In this document: piece after piece, positions 37,025 to 45,980 of the stretch
Numbering within the stretch: position 1 is the first letter of the stretch
How the letters are laid out: each line of letters begins with the position of its first letter
Assembly (NCBI GenBank): GCA_000027065.2
Contig: FN543093.2
Coordinates: 1,678,074 to 1,742,073 of the forward strand
DNA length: 64,000 bases
Source: Cronobacter turicensis z3032
Lineage (GTDB): Bacteria; Pseudomonadota; Gammaproteobacteria; Enterobacterales; Enterobacteriaceae
Direction: 5' to 3'
Made by a program: the position numbers and the translations under genes
Notes under the pieces: generated by a model
The model's input: only the letters and a program-made list of their open reading frames with translations
What the model was told of the DNA's origin: nothing
Database searches by the model: none

Positions 37025-37438
37025 TTAAAAATTGGTCGAGCCGGACTGCAGGCCAGAGACCTGGATCGTGGAGGTTTTGCCGGTTTTACGATCGGTCACG
37101 TTGAGATAAAGCTGACCGTCGCGATTAGAGATATCAACGATAAAATCGTTGGTGACCATACGACCCGGCTTACCTTTATTGATATTGGTTAACAGGCCAC
37201 CCAGCAGCTGTGACTGAATCGCCTGTGTAAAATTATCAAGCGCGGAGGGTGTATCGATTTTATAATCGTCATAAGACGGGTCTTTATATGAGTTTTGCGC
37301 CTGCGCGCTGTTCAGCAGAAAAGGGCCATTATTCGGGTTTCCGCCGAAGCTGGGATTACGAAACTGGAAGGTCATATTTCCGGCCAGAGCAGGGTGTGAC
37401 AGCAACAGTAACGTCATGACAGCAAATGTCCGCTGCAT
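37025..37438 (-). CDS. csgF: Curli assembly factor CsgF
   Basis: This 137-residue exported protein has a signal peptide ([19 protein letters not shown]) followed by the conserved CsgG-binding segment [19 protein letters not shown]. CsgF plugs the CsgG pore and links nucleator CsgB to the surface. It lies between csgE and csgG in the usual order. Confidence 0.97.
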   Translation of the reverse strand: MQRTFAVMTLLLLSHPALAGNMTFQFRNPSFGGNPNNGPFLLNSAQAQNSYKDPSYDDYKIDTPSALDNFTQAIQSQLLGGLLTNINKGKPGRMVTNDFIVDISNRDGQLYLNVTDRKTGKTSTIQVSGLQSGSTNF

Positions 37439-37461
37439 AGCAGCCTCCGTCGTTCAGTGAA

Positions 37462-37851
37462 TTAAAATTCATCGCCGGTTAAATCACCGGTACTGAGTAA
37501 TGCCTTATCTATCTGGCGCTGTTTCAGCGCCTCGTTGGCCTGGGCTATCGCAAGCTCGACCGCGTTATCCGCCCCTTTGCGGGAGGGGAATAAAAAGGTC
37601 TGGTAAATAACATCCTGATCGAGCGTGAGGGTTATCCAGCTCCCCCAGCGTGCGCTCGGCTTTTCATTCACCGAGAGCGTGCCGTCAAAAGGGGTATCCC
37701 ATTTTTCGGCGAAATCGCGATAAAAATCGTGTCCGACCGAAGAGACCGTATGGTCAGTCACCAGGCCCGGAATCTCCGGTTCGACAGCACGTCCGCACAA
37801 TGCAGCGCTCCAGAGCGTGGCAACCAGTCCACACAAGAGCCAGCGCTTCAT
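37462..37851 (-). CDS. csgE: Curli assembly factor CsgE
   Basis: This 129-residue periplasmic protein has a signal peptide (MKRWLLCGLVATLWSAALCGRA) and the CsgE core GLVTDHTVSSVGHDFYRDF and NEKPSARWGSWITL. It caps CsgG and directs curlin subunits into the channel. It starts 3 bases after csgD ends. Confidence 0.97.
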   Translation of the reverse strand: MKRWLLCGLVATLWSAALCGRAVEPEIPGLVTDHTVSSVGHDFYRDFAEKWDTPFDGTLSVNEKPSARWGSWITLTLDQDVIYQTFLFPSRKGADNAVELAIAQANEALKQRQIDKALLSTGDLTGDEF

Positions 37852-37854
37852 GGG

Positions 37855-38505
37855 TCAGCCCCTCATGTGATGGTTTGCCCAGGTCACTGCCTGCGTACGG
37901 TTCTTTACCGCCAGTTTTTTAAACAGGTTATAGAGATGGGTTTTGACGGTGTTCTCACTGATAAACAGCGAGCGTGCGATTTCCATATTGGAGGCGCCGA
38001 AGCGCAATTTATTGAGGATCTCTTTTTCGCGATGCGTTAGCAGCACGGCGTCGCAGTTCAGAAAATGATAAAATCCGGAGCGGGTAATCAGGTAGCTCGC
38101 CAGACGCTGGTTGAAAAAGCACTCGCCCCGCAGGATGCACTGCATCCCTTCAATCACGCGCTTTTCGTCATCTGTCGCGTAAAATACGCCGCTAATATGC
38201 GGCCATTTTTCTATTTCCTGAAAAGGGTATTCATCCTGCACATTTAGCAGAATGACTTTTGCTGTCTGTGGACGTCGTCCGAGATTATCTTTCCAGTAGG
38301 CCATGCTTTTTTTATCGGCTTCGGCCATATCTAAAAGAATAAGCGTTCCTGTTGTTATCTCTTCCAGAGAGCGTTGGATATTATGGATTTTCCCCTCCAG
38401 ACTGAGCGCGCTTTTAAAATTTTGCAATAAAGCACTGGCCTGCAGAGACGGTTTGGTGATCAACAATAATGACTGACCATGTAACGCATGGAATTCATTA
38501 ATCAT
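37855..38505 (-). CDS. csgD: Biofilm master regulator CsgD
   Basis: This 216-residue LuxR/FixJ-type regulator has an N-terminal receiver-like domain and a C-terminal helix-turn-helix (LTHREKEILNKLRFGASNMEIARSLFISENTVKTHLYNLF). It activates csgBAC and cellulose-related genes. The leader just before the ATG (AAAACGGGGTTTCATC) is nearly that of E. coli. It heads csgDEFG. Confidence 0.98.
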   Translation of the reverse strand: MINEFHALHGQSLLLITKPSLQASALLQNFKSALSLEGKIHNIQRSLEEITTGTLILLDMAEADKKSMAYWKDNLGRRPQTAKVILLNVQDEYPFQEIEKWPHISGVFYATDDEKRVIEGMQCILRGECFFNQRLASYLITRSGFYHFLNCDAVLLTHREKEILNKLRFGASNMEIARSLFISENTVKTHLYNLFKKLAVKNRTQAVTWANHHMRG

Positions 38506-38682
38506 GATGAAACCCCGTTTTATTTACACACGGCTGAGGAAACAAAGACATCAGCCTTCCGTATCGGTAAGCATTGTTATGTGGTAGTCCAAAAAATAAA
38601 TGTTACACACCGCCAGGGCTGGCGAGAGAAATAAAGCAAGAAAATTCTTATTAGTCCAATCTAACTACTGGGCTGTTTAAAG

Positions 38683-38712
38683 CAAGTGTTAAAAAAGTAA
38701 CTAAATGTAACT
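38683..38712 (-). promoter_or_regulatory. OmpR D1-like site of the csgD promoter
   Basis: On the minus strand, AGTTACATTTAGTTAC and TTTAACACTTG match the OmpR-bound part of the E. coli csgD promoter as I recall it, and further conserved bases (TAGATTG) follow at the expected -10. The distance to csgD is about 180 bases. Confidence 0.65.
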
Positions 38713-39080
38713 ATAAATTGTTAAATATTACTTATGCTTTAGGGGTAGTTAACTATGGATGTAGCAACACAAATGGTTTTATACAGGTTTAATGAGGGCG
38801 TGGGATTGATTATTTAACTGATTTATAATGTTTTTATTTGAAATTTTCTTTTCATCCCGCGCAGAGTTTACGGCGCCTGGACAGCGAGAGCGCTCTCTCA
38901 CGGTCTGAATAAGAAACCAGGCGTAGATCTCAGTAATAAGAAAGCTGTGAGGGAGTGGTAATAATGAAGAAAATAAAAAAATAGCATGGCAATACTATTA
39001 ATAATGCCAGAGCGTCTTAGCCAGATTGTGCATAAGTGAATCATGCCTGCATCGCAGTCCAGCTTTTAAAATACGAAAAA

Positions 39081-39091
39081 CAGGTGAGGTA
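39081..39091 (+). promoter_or_regulatory. CsgD box of csgBAC
   Basis: CAGGTGAGGTA matches the CsgD consensus CGGGKGAGNKA at all but one defined position. It is 120 bases upstream of csgB, as expected for activation of csgBAC. Confidence 0.65.
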
Positions 39092-39210
39092 TTTTATAAA
39101 TAACGCGAGACATACTGCTTGTCGTGGCGTGATGAATGGCCGAGGTCTGATATTCATCTGCGCTTATGGCGTGAGGTTTAATCAGTTAAGCCTTAAGGGC
39201 CAGGAGTAAT

Positions 39211-39666
39211 ATGAATAAATTATTGCTGAGCTGTTGTTTTGTTTCTTTATTAGCGTCATCAGCGGCGTTTGCGGTTAACGCCGATATGGCTGGCGCTGAA
39301 TATAACTTCGCCGTAAATGAATTAAGCCGCTCTTCGCTGAATCAGGCGGCAATCATAGGCCAGCAAGGGACGCGGAACAACGCGCTGGTACGCCAGGAAG
39401 GAGCGACATTACAGGCCACGATTGTCCAGAACGGTATCGCCAATCAGGCCGCTATCGATCAGCAAGGCGAAGCCAACGTGGCTGCTGTCATGCAAACAGG
39501 CGCCGCGAATCAGGCAACGATTAGTCAGGAAGGCTATGGGAATCTCGCCTCGGTGACGCAACAAGGAGTCGGGAACCGCGCGAGCATTATCCAGGCAGGG
39601 ACGCAAAAAACCGCAGTTGTTGTGCAAAGGCAGTCAATGATGGCCGTTCGCATCATTCAGCGTTAA
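39211..39666 (+). CDS. csgB: Curlin nucleator CsgB
   Basis: This 151-residue secreted protein has a signal peptide (NKLLLSCCFVSLLASSAAFA) and five imperfect curlin repeats (for example NQAAIIGQQGTRNNALV, NQATISQEGYGNLASV). The last repeat is basic and degenerate (QKTAVVVQRQSMMAVRIIQR), as in E. coli, where it anchors the nucleator. It starts csgBAC; csgA follows after 43 bases. Confidence 0.97.
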   Translation: MNKLLLSCCFVSLLASSAAFAVNADMAGAEYNFAVNELSRSSLNQAAIIGQQGTRNNALVRQEGATLQATIVQNGIANQAAIDQQGEANVAAVMQTGAANQATISQEGYGNLASVTQQGVGNRASIIQAGTQKTAVVVQRQSMMAVRIIQR

Positions 39667-39709
39667 CGCCATTTCGTGTTTTTAACATCTTTCCAATGGG
39701 GGTTGTCTC

Positions 39710-40126
39710 ATGAAATTGATTAAAATCGCTGTTATCGCCGCACTGGTTGTTTCCGGTAGCGCAATGGCATTTCCTTTCCATCAGTCCGCTGAAAACTCCA
39801 CGCTGAAAATCTATCAGCAAGGCGTTAATAACAATACGACCGCACTGCAGTCGGATGCTAAAAACTCAACCACTGAAATTAACCAGCTTGGCACTGCGAA
39901 TGGCGCGGATGTCGGGCAGGGTTCTGACGACAGCAAAATTCTGCTTAATCAGAACGGTTTCGCCAACAACTCCACCATCGATCAATGGAATGGTCACGAC
40001 TCCGGCGTGACGGTAAACCAGAACGGCGTACAGAACGGCGCGCTGGTCAACCAGACCGCGTCCGGTTCACAGGTCTATGTGACCCAGACCGGCTACGGCA
40101 ACCACGCCAGCGCCTCTCAGTACTGA
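39710..40126 (+). CDS. csgA: Major curlin CsgA, short and divergent
   Basis: This 138-residue amyloid subunit has a signal peptide (MKLIKIAVIAALVVSGSAMA), a very short N-terminal segment (FPFHQSAENS) and five curlin repeats starting at STLKIYQQG, STTEINQLG, SKILLNQNG, SGVTVNQNG and SQVYVTQTG. E. coli CsgA is 151 residues; here the Gly-rich N22 sorting segment is nearly missing, and the GGGN turn of the repeats is replaced by VNNN, TANG, FANN and VQNG. The GADVGQGSDDS gatekeeper-rich stretch in repeat 2-3 is intact. It is followed by a hairpin and csgC. Confidence 0.95.
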   Translation: MKLIKIAVIAALVVSGSAMAFPFHQSAENSTLKIYQQGVNNNTTALQSDAKNSTTEINQLGTANGADVGQGSDDSKILLNQNGFANNSTIDQWNGHDSGVTVNQNGVQNGALVNQTASGSQVYVTQTGYGNHASASQY

Positions 40127-40136
40127 TTATCCTGGG

Positions 40137-40154
40137 GCAGGGCCGCGGCCCTGC
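40137..40154 (+). terminator. Hairpin between csgA and csgC
   Basis: The perfect stem GCAGGGCC / GGCCCTGC with a two-base centre is followed by TTTAT. It probably terminates or attenuates most csgBA transcripts and may stabilise the csgA mRNA. Confidence 0.7.
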
Positions 40155-40175
40155 TTTATCAGGAGGGCATCCACT

Positions 40176-40505
40176 ATGCTCGATTTACTCATGATCGCCG
40201 CGTTAAGCGGAGAGGTGGCGTTTAAAGCGCAGCCTCAGGATGCGGGCTGGCAAGTGACGCCTGTCGTGACCGTGGCCCATGCTTGTCTGTGTCGTATTGA
40301 GATGGAGCTGCGCCGGCAGGGCAGCTCCGGTAGTGTCGTCACTCAACAGCGAAAAGTGTTGACTCTCTCCCCGAACGCACCGCTCGCGCTGTCTACGTTC
40401 TTCTTAAGCGTCGCGGCTGACGATACCGTCACGCTGCGTGTCACCGTCAGCGACAGCGGCACGGCGAGTTTTACCGGGCAGTGGTCGCCCCCCGTGCGCA
40501 CCTGA
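40176..40505 (+). CDS. csgC: Curli assembly inhibitor CsgC
   Basis: This 109-residue periplasmic protein of the CsgC/AgfC family has the CLC redox-like motif (VAHACLCRIEMEL) and conserved LTLSPNAPLALS. CsgC prevents premature CsgA amyloid formation in the periplasm. The ATG at 40176 follows AGGAGGGCATCCACT. The N-terminus is a short hydrophobic signal. Confidence 0.93.
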   Translation: MLDLLMIAALSGEVAFKAQPQDAGWQVTPVVTVAHACLCRIEMELRRQGSSGSVVTQQRKVLTLSPNAPLALSTFFLSVAADDTVTLRVTVSDSGTASFTGQWSPPVRT

Positions 40506-40646
40506 AGACCGTCCCCTGATTTAAGACCATTTTTTTTGCGCTGACCAGGCGATGAATTTCTTTGGTATCGGCTTTAATTATGTCAATTTGTAATTTATAT
40601 GTTAATTGCAAGTTAAAATAATAACGCCTCTGCAGGAGTCATCGCT

Positions 40647-40949
40647 ATGTATAAGCCGCTTTTCGTTACGCTCATTACCGCAGCATTCGTCGGTTTCTCT
40701 GGTCCTGGCTTCGCGCAGCCGGGCGGAACGATTGCCTTTCATGGCGCGATTGTCGAAGAGGGCTGCGCGGTTACACACCAGACGGCGCGCATAGAGGTGT
40801 CCTGCGCGCGCGGCAATCAGGTGCATCGTCAGACACTTACGCTGCGCGCGTCAGGCGTGCGTGAAATCCATTCCGAATGGGTGCACAGCCGCCTCGATTA
40901 CCTTAACCCCGCGCATACGCTCGGTATTCTGACATTAACCTACCGCTAA
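40647..40949 (+). CDS. ymdA: Small exported protein YmdA
   Basis: This 100-residue secreted protein has a signal peptide (PLFVTLITAAFVGFSGPGFA). Two cysteines (EEGCAV and VSCARG) and FHGAIVEEGCAV resemble the start of a fimbrial subunit domain. Its place between csgC and ymdB is that of E. coli ymdA (function unknown), and the symbol rests mainly on position. The ATG at 40647 follows CAGGAGTCATCGCT. Confidence 0.78.
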   Translation: MYKPLFVTLITAAFVGFSGPGFAQPGGTIAFHGAIVEEGCAVTHQTARIEVSCARGNQVHRQTLTLRASGVREIHSEWVHSRLDYLNPAHTLGILTLTYR

Positions 40950-41021
40950 GCTGGTTTTGGCAGTAATCTCCCGGTGTGCTGTTCTACACTTTAGAGAACA
41001 GAAAATTGTCAGGAGAGAGGT

Positions 41022-41552
41022 ATGTCCGGACGTATTAATGTGGTGCAGGGTGATATCACCCGTATCGATACCGACGTCATCGTCAACGCCGCCAACCCTT
41101 CGCTGATGGGCGGCGGTGGGGTCGATGGCGCTATCCATCGTGCCGCCGGCCCTTCGTTGCTGGCCGCGTGTAAAGTGGTGCGCCAGCAGCAGGGCGAATG
41201 TCAGCCAGGCCATGCGGTGATCACCGAAGCAGGCGATCTCGCAGCGAAAGCCGTCATCCATACCGTGGGGCCCATCTGGCGCGGCGGGCACGATAACGAA
41301 CCGCAGCTGCTGGCGGATGCGTATCGCAACAGCCTGGAGCTGGTGACGGCCAATGGCTATAACAGCGTGGCGTTCCCGGCCATCAGCACCGGCATCTACG
41401 GTTATCCAAAAGCGGCGGCGGCGCAAATCGCCTTCGAGACCGTTTCAGACTATCTCACCAGGCGCCCGCAACCGAAGCAGGTATACTTTGTCTGCTATGA
41501 CGAAGAAAACTTCCTGCTTTACCAGCGGTTACTGGGACAATACGACGAATAG
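41022..41552 (+). CDS. ymdB: O-acetyl-ADP-ribose deacetylase YmdB (macrodomain)
   Basis: This 176-residue macrodomain protein has the ADP-ribose site motifs [25 protein letters not shown] and [12 protein letters not shown]. It removes acetyl from O-acetyl-ADP-ribose and in E. coli also inhibits RNase III. The ATG at 41022 follows AGGAGAGAGGT. Its 3' end overlaps the likely clsC start by 56 bases. Confidence 0.97.
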   Translation: MSGRINVVQGDITRIDTDVIVNAANPSLMGGGGVDGAIHRAAGPSLLAACKVVRQQQGECQPGHAVITEAGDLAAKAVIHTVGPIWRGGHDNEPQLLADAYRNSLELVTANGYNSVAFPAISTGIYGYPKAAAAQIAFETVSDYLTRRPQPKQVYFVCYDEENFLLYQRLLGQYDE

Positions 41553-42984
41553 CCGGGCGCATAACACCCGGCTCGGACGCGCTATTGCGCCGACCACGGC
41601 CCAGCATCCTCACCACAGCGGTTTACATCCGCTCGATGACAGTCTCGACGCCTTCGCCGCCCGCTATCTTCTGGCGGAGATGGCGGAGCAGACTATCGAC
41701 GTTCAGTACTATATCTGGGAAGACGATATGTCCGGGCGGCTGCTGTTCGGCGCGCTGCTGGCGGCGGCGCGACGCGGCGTGCGGGTGCGTATTCTGCTGG
41801 ATGATAACAATACGGTGGGCATGGACAGCACGCTGCGGCTGCTGAACGCCCATCCGAATATCGAAATTCGCCTCTTTAATCCTTTCTCTTTCCGTACTTT
41901 GCGCGCGCTGGGCTATCTCACCGATTTCGCCAGGCTCAACCGCCGGATGCATAACAAAAGTTTCACGGTGGATGGAGAAGTGACGATTATTGGCGGGCGT
42001 AACGTCGGCGATGCCTATTTCGGCGCGGGCGAACAGCCGCTGTTCTCCGATCTCGACGTGCTGGCAATTGGCCCGGTGGTGGCGGATGTCACGCAGGATT
42101 TCGAGCGCTACTGGCGCAGCCGGTCAGTCTCGACGCTGGATAATGTGCTGGATGTTGAGGCGGAAGAAATCGACGCCCGCGTCCAGTTGCCGCCGCACTG
42201 GAAGGACGATCCTGTGGCGCAGCGTTACCTGGAGCGCCTGGAGAGCACGCCGTTTGCGAGCTATATCGAAACCCGCACGCTACCGCTGGTGTGGGCCAAA
42301 ACCCGCCTGTTAAGCGACGATCCGCGCAAAGGGCAGGGGAGAGCGCGCAAAAATACGCTCCTGCCGCAGCGCATGATGACGCACATCGGCGAGCCTAAAA
42401 CGCAGTTCGACATTATCTCCTCCTATTTTGTCCCGACCCGCGGCGGCGTGGCGATGCTGCTGGCGCTGCGCCGTAAAGGCGTGAAAATTGCGATCCTGAC
42501 CAATTCGCTGGCGGCGAATGACGTCGCGGTCGTTCACGCCGGTTACGCGCGCTGGCGTAAAAAATTGCTGCGTCACGGCGTGGAACTGTACGAGCTGAAA
42601 CCGACGCGTGATGCCGGGCGCGTGCCGCACGACCGCGGCCTGACCGGGAACTCTGGCTCCAGCCTGCATGCCAAAACGTTCAGCGTGGATAACAATCAGG
42701 TGTTTATCGGCTCGTTTAATTTCGATCCGCGCTCGGCGATGCTCAATACCGAAATGGGTTTTGTCATTGAAAGCGAAACGCTGGCGGGCGCGATTCATAA
42801 GCGTTTTACGCGCACGCGGCGCGAGGCAGCCTGGGCGCTACGGCTCGACCGCTGGGGGCGCATCAACTGGATAGAAGAGAAAGACGGTCAGGAGATTATC
42901 TGGAAAAAGGAGCCGAAAACGCGGTTCTGGCAGCGCCTGCTGGTGCGCCTGGTGTACCGTCTGCCGGTTGAGTGGATGCTCTGA
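41497..42984 (+). CDS. clsC: Cardiolipin synthase C
   Basis: This 495-residue phospholipase D-type protein has two HKD motifs, HNKSFTVDG and HAKTFSVDN, each followed by the GSFNFDPRS or [10 protein letters not shown] segment. ClsC joins phosphatidylglycerol with phosphatidylethanolamine to make cardiolipin and, in E. coli, depends on YmdB. The E. coli ATG position reads AAC here, and no other ATG, GTG or TTG lies between it and 41497, so the start is placed at the ATG inside ymdB; this makes the N-terminus about 22 residues longer. The start is therefore tentative. Confidence 0.92.
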   Translation: MTKKTSCFTSGYWDNTTNSRAHNTRLGRAIAPTTAQHPHHSGLHPLDDSLDAFAARYLLAEMAEQTIDVQYYIWEDDMSGRLLFGALLAAARRGVRVRILLDDNNTVGMDSTLRLLNAHPNIEIRLFNPFSFRTLRALGYLTDFARLNRRMHNKSFTVDGEVTIIGGRNVGDAYFGAGEQPLFSDLDVLAIGPVVADVTQDFERYWRSRSVSTLDNVLDVEAEEIDARVQLPPHWKDDPVAQRYLERLESTPFASYIETRTLPLVWAKTRLLSDDPRKGQGRARKNTLLPQRMMTHIGEPKTQFDIISSYFVPTRGGVAMLLALRRKGVKIAILTNSLAANDVAVVHAGYARWRKKLLRHGVELYELKPTRDAGRVPHDRGLTGNSGSSLHAKTFSVDNNQVFIGSFNFDPRSAMLNTEMGFVIESETLAGAIHKRFTRTRREAAWALRLDRWGRINWIEEKDGQEIIWKKEPKTRFWQRLLVRLVYRLPVEWML

Positions 42985-43013
42985 ACACACGCGCCTTGCG
43001 GCGCGTGTCATGA

Positions 43014-44171
43014 TCACCCCGTCGCGGTTCCCGGCGACGGGGTTTTATTTTGCGGTTTGCCTGAGAAGAGAAACCGCAGCAGCGGAATGCGCAGATGCGC
43101 TTCATACAACACCACCGCAATTCCAATCACAAACACCAGTCCGGCGATAAAGCCCAGCGCGTTTGAATGAATGTGCGGCGTAATATACGCGCCGAAGAAC
43201 AGCGTCAGCGGGTGGTGCACCAGATAGATAAACAGCGAGGCGTTAACGAAATAGGTGACGCGCGCCGATTTGAAATTCAGCAGGCGATGGCCCAGCGAGA
43301 ACACCACATTCACCATCCACAGCCCCATCAGCATGCTGATGACGTTGTCGGTTTCATACATCCAGGCGTCGCCGCTGCCATAACGCTGGTTCAGCAGATA
43401 GGCGACAAAAGCCGCCGCCGCGCCCAGCGCGCAGCCTGGCGAGAAGGTGGTAAAGCGGTTTTTCAGCGAGGCGTGTTTAAACGCCAGCGCGCCGAGAATA
43501 AAGAACGGCGAATAAAAGAGGGTTTGCATCACCACAAAATTAAACAGCCCGTCGCTTAATATCGGCGCGTAAACGATAAAAATAAGACGGCGGAGTGCGG
43601 CAAACGCGACCCCGAAAAGTAAAAACAGCGCTGAGAGTTTTCCTAATGTCAGGCGTTCCGCCAGCGCCGCGCTTTTCCCTTCCGGGGCGTTTTTCACCCA
43701 CTGAAATATCAGCAGACCGAGCGTCGTGAAAACCACCAGCACTAATAAAAACCATAAATGCGAGGTGAGTTCCCATACCAGCGTGTTGAATTTTTCATAG
43801 CCGGAAAGCGTCTGCCACGTTTCCGTGCGGCCTTTAACATATTGCAGCATCAAAAATTGCGGCAGCGTCAGCAGCGGAATGGCGGTCAGCATCGGAATGC
43901 CGACGCGCTCCACGCGCACCTTCCACCAGCGTTTGCGCGGGTAGCGCAGGAATAGCATGTAGGAGAAATACCCTGAAATAACAAAGAAAACTTGCATGCG
44001 GAAAGCGTGGATAAAATCGTTGAACAGCGTCAGGCCCACCGACGGGGTCAGGCTGTTGACGTGCCACTGATGCGTGGAATAAATCAGCGAAATATGAAAC
44101 GGGATGCCAAGCAGCATCAACCATGCGCGTATGGAATCGAGAAAAAATTCTCTCTGTGTCGATGTCGTCAT
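43014..44171 (-). CDS. opgC: Glucan succinyltransferase OpgC
   Basis: This 385-residue inner-membrane protein of the acyltransferase-3 family has about ten membrane segments, with [18 protein letters not shown] at the N-terminus and [14 protein letters not shown] near the C-terminus. It adds succinyl groups to osmoregulated periplasmic glucans. It is divergent from opgGH across 255 bases, as in E. coli. Confidence 0.95.
   Translation of the reverse strand: MTTSTQREFFLDSIRAWLMLLGIPFHISLIYSTHQWHVNSLTPSVGLTLFNDFIHAFRMQVFFVISGYFSYMLFLRYPRKRWWKVRVERVGIPMLTAIPLLTLPQFLMLQYVKGRTETWQTLSGYEKFNTLVWELTSHLWFLLVLVVFTTLGLLIFQWVKNAPEGKSAALAERLTLGKLSALFLLFGVAFAALRRLIFIVYAPILSDGLFNFVVMQTLFYSPFFILGALAFKHASLKNRFTTFSPGCALGAAAAFVAYLLNQRYGSGDAWMYETDNVISMLMGLWMVNVVFSLGHRLLNFKSARVTYFVNASLFIYLVHHPLTLFFGAYITPHIHSNALGFIAGLVFVIGIAVVLYEAHLRIPLLRFLFSGKPQNKTPSPGTATG
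43017..43048. terminator. Terminator between clsC and opgC
   Basis: The stem ACCCCGTCGC..GCGACGGGGT is followed by TTTATTTT. A second stem (CACGCGCC / GGCGCGTG, 42988-43007) precedes it, so both convergent genes are served. Confidence 0.8.
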
Positions 44172-44426
44172 ATCACTCCATAAAATCTCGGACTATTCGC
44201 CTTATCCCTCAGGCTGATTCTGTTTTAGATTCGGCCCCCACCCTACAGGAAGGCCGACACGCAGTCTCCAGGACAAATTCGCAAAGCGAAAATGGCGCGC
44301 ATTCATTTGTTTAATCACTGAGCCGACGTGCTGAACAAAGCGGGGATTGTGTTGTCGGAAACCGCAAGTTTCCATTAAAATGGATCGGATTGATTTAAGC
44401 ACACAAAGGGGGAAGTGCTTAGTTAT

Positions 44427-45980
44427 ATGAAACATAAAACACAGATGATGAAAATGGGTTGGCTGGGTGCAGCAGTAATGTTGTCACTTTATACCACTTC
44501 GGGTTGGGCCTTCACTATCGATGACGTCGCAAAACAGGCGAAATCCTTAGCGGGCAAGAGCTATGAAGCGCCGAAAAGCAACCTGCCCTCCGTTTTCCGC
44601 GACATGAAATACGCGGACTACCAACAGATCCAGTTCAATCACGACAAAGCCTACTGGAGCAAAATCAAAACCCCGTTCAAGCTTGAATTCTACCATCAGG
44701 GTATGTACTTCGACACGCCGGTTGCCCTTAACGAGGTGACGGCCAATACCGTTCGCAAAATTAAGTACAACCCGGATTATTTTAATTTCGGCAATGTGCA
44801 GCACGACAAAGACACCGTCAAAGACCTGGGCTTCGCCGGTTTCAAAGTGCTCTACCCGATCAACAATAAAGATAAAAACGACGAAATCGTCAGCATGCTG
44901 GGCGCGAGCTACTTCCGCGTGATTGGCCAGGGCCAGGTTTATGGACTTTCCGCGCGCGGCCTGGCTATCGACACTGCGTTACCGTCCGGCGAAGAGTTCC
45001 CGCGCTTTCGCGAGTTCTGGATTGAGCGTCCGAAACCGACCGACAAACGCCTGACAATTTTCGCGCTGCTGGATTCTCCACGCGCAACCGGCGCCTATCG
45101 CTTCATCATCACCCCCGGTCGCGATACGGTTGTGGATGTGCAGTCGAAAGTTTACCTGCGCGATAAAGTGGGCAAACTGGGCGTCGCGCCGCTGACCAGT
45201 ATGTTCCTCTTCGGGCCGAACCAGCCGTCGCCGGCCACCAACTACCGTCCGGAACTGCACGACTCCAACGGGCTCTCCCTGCACGCCGGTAATGGCGAGT
45301 GGATCTGGCGCCCGCTGAATAACCCGAAACACCTCGCCGTCAGCGCGTTCACCACCGAAAACCCGCAGGGCTTTGGTCTTCTGCAGCGCGGCCGCCAGTT
45401 CTCCCGCTTTGAAGATATCGACGACCGCTACGATCTGCGTCCGAGCGCGTGGGTTACCCCGCAAGGGCAGTGGGGCAAAGGTAAAATCGAGCTGGTGGAA
45501 ATTCCGACCAACGACGAAACCAACGATAACATCGTGGCTTACTGGACGCCGGATCAGCTGCCGGAGCCGGGCAAGGAGATGAATTTTAAATACACCATCA
45601 CCTTTAGCCGCGACGAAGACAAACTGCACGCCCCGGAAAACGCGTGGGTACTGCAGACGCGCCGCTCTACCGGCGACGTGAAACAGTCCAACCTGATCCG
45701 TCAGCCGGACGGCACCATCGCGTTTGTGGTGGATTACACCGGCGCCGAGATGCAAAAGCTGCCGGATAACACGCCGGTGACCGCGCAGGCGAGCATTGGC
45801 GATAACGGCGAGATCGTGGAAAACAGCGTGCGCTACAACCCAGTGACTAAAGGCTGGCGTATGACGCTGCGCGTGAAAATCAAAGACGCCAAGAAAACCA
45901 CTGAAATGCGCGCTGCCTTGATGAATGGCGATCAGCCGCTGAGTGAAACCTGGAGCTATCAGCTACCTGCCAATGAATAA
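44427..45980 (+). CDS. opgG: Periplasmic glucan biosynthesis protein OpgG
   Basis: This 517-residue periplasmic protein has a signal peptide ([20 protein letters not shown]) and is highly similar throughout to E. coli OpgG ([45 protein letters not shown]). It is needed for making beta-1,2-glucan backbones with beta-1,6 branches. Starts at 44427 or 44445 are both possible; the latter gives the 511-residue E. coli form. The stop overlaps opgH by 8 bases. Confidence 0.96.
   Translation: MKHKTQMMKMGWLGAAVMLSLYTTSGWAFTIDDVAKQAKSLAGKSYEAPKSNLPSVFRDMKYADYQQIQFNHDKAYWSKIKTPFKLEFYHQGMYFDTPVALNEVTANTVRKIKYNPDYFNFGNVQHDKDTVKDLGFAGFKVLYPINNKDKNDEIVSMLGASYFRVIGQGQVYGLSARGLAIDTALPSGEEFPRFREFWIERPKPTDKRLTIFALLDSPRATGAYRFIITPGRDTVVDVQSKVYLRDKVGKLGVAPLTSMFLFGPNQPSPATNYRPELHDSNGLSLHAGNGEWIWRPLNNPKHLAVSAFTTENPQGFGLLQRGRQFSRFEDIDDRYDLRPSAWVTPQGQWGKGKIELVEIPTNDETNDNIVAYWTPDQLPEPGKEMNFKYTITFSRDEDKLHAPENAWVLQTRRSTGDVKQSNLIRQPDGTIAFVVDYTGAEMQKLPDNTPVTAQASIGDNGEIVENSVRYNPVTKGWRMTLRVKIKDAKKTTEMRAALMNGDQPLSETWSYQLPANE

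Larger units (their letters stand above)
38506..39210. promoter_or_regulatory. csgD-csgB divergent regulatory region
   Basis: This 705-base A+T-rich region controls both curli operons. The OmpR-type site (38683-38712) and a CsgD box (39081-39091) are listed separately. A 7-codon frame with a ribosome site (38964-38984) is discussed in the findings. No longer gene is visible. Confidence 0.85.
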
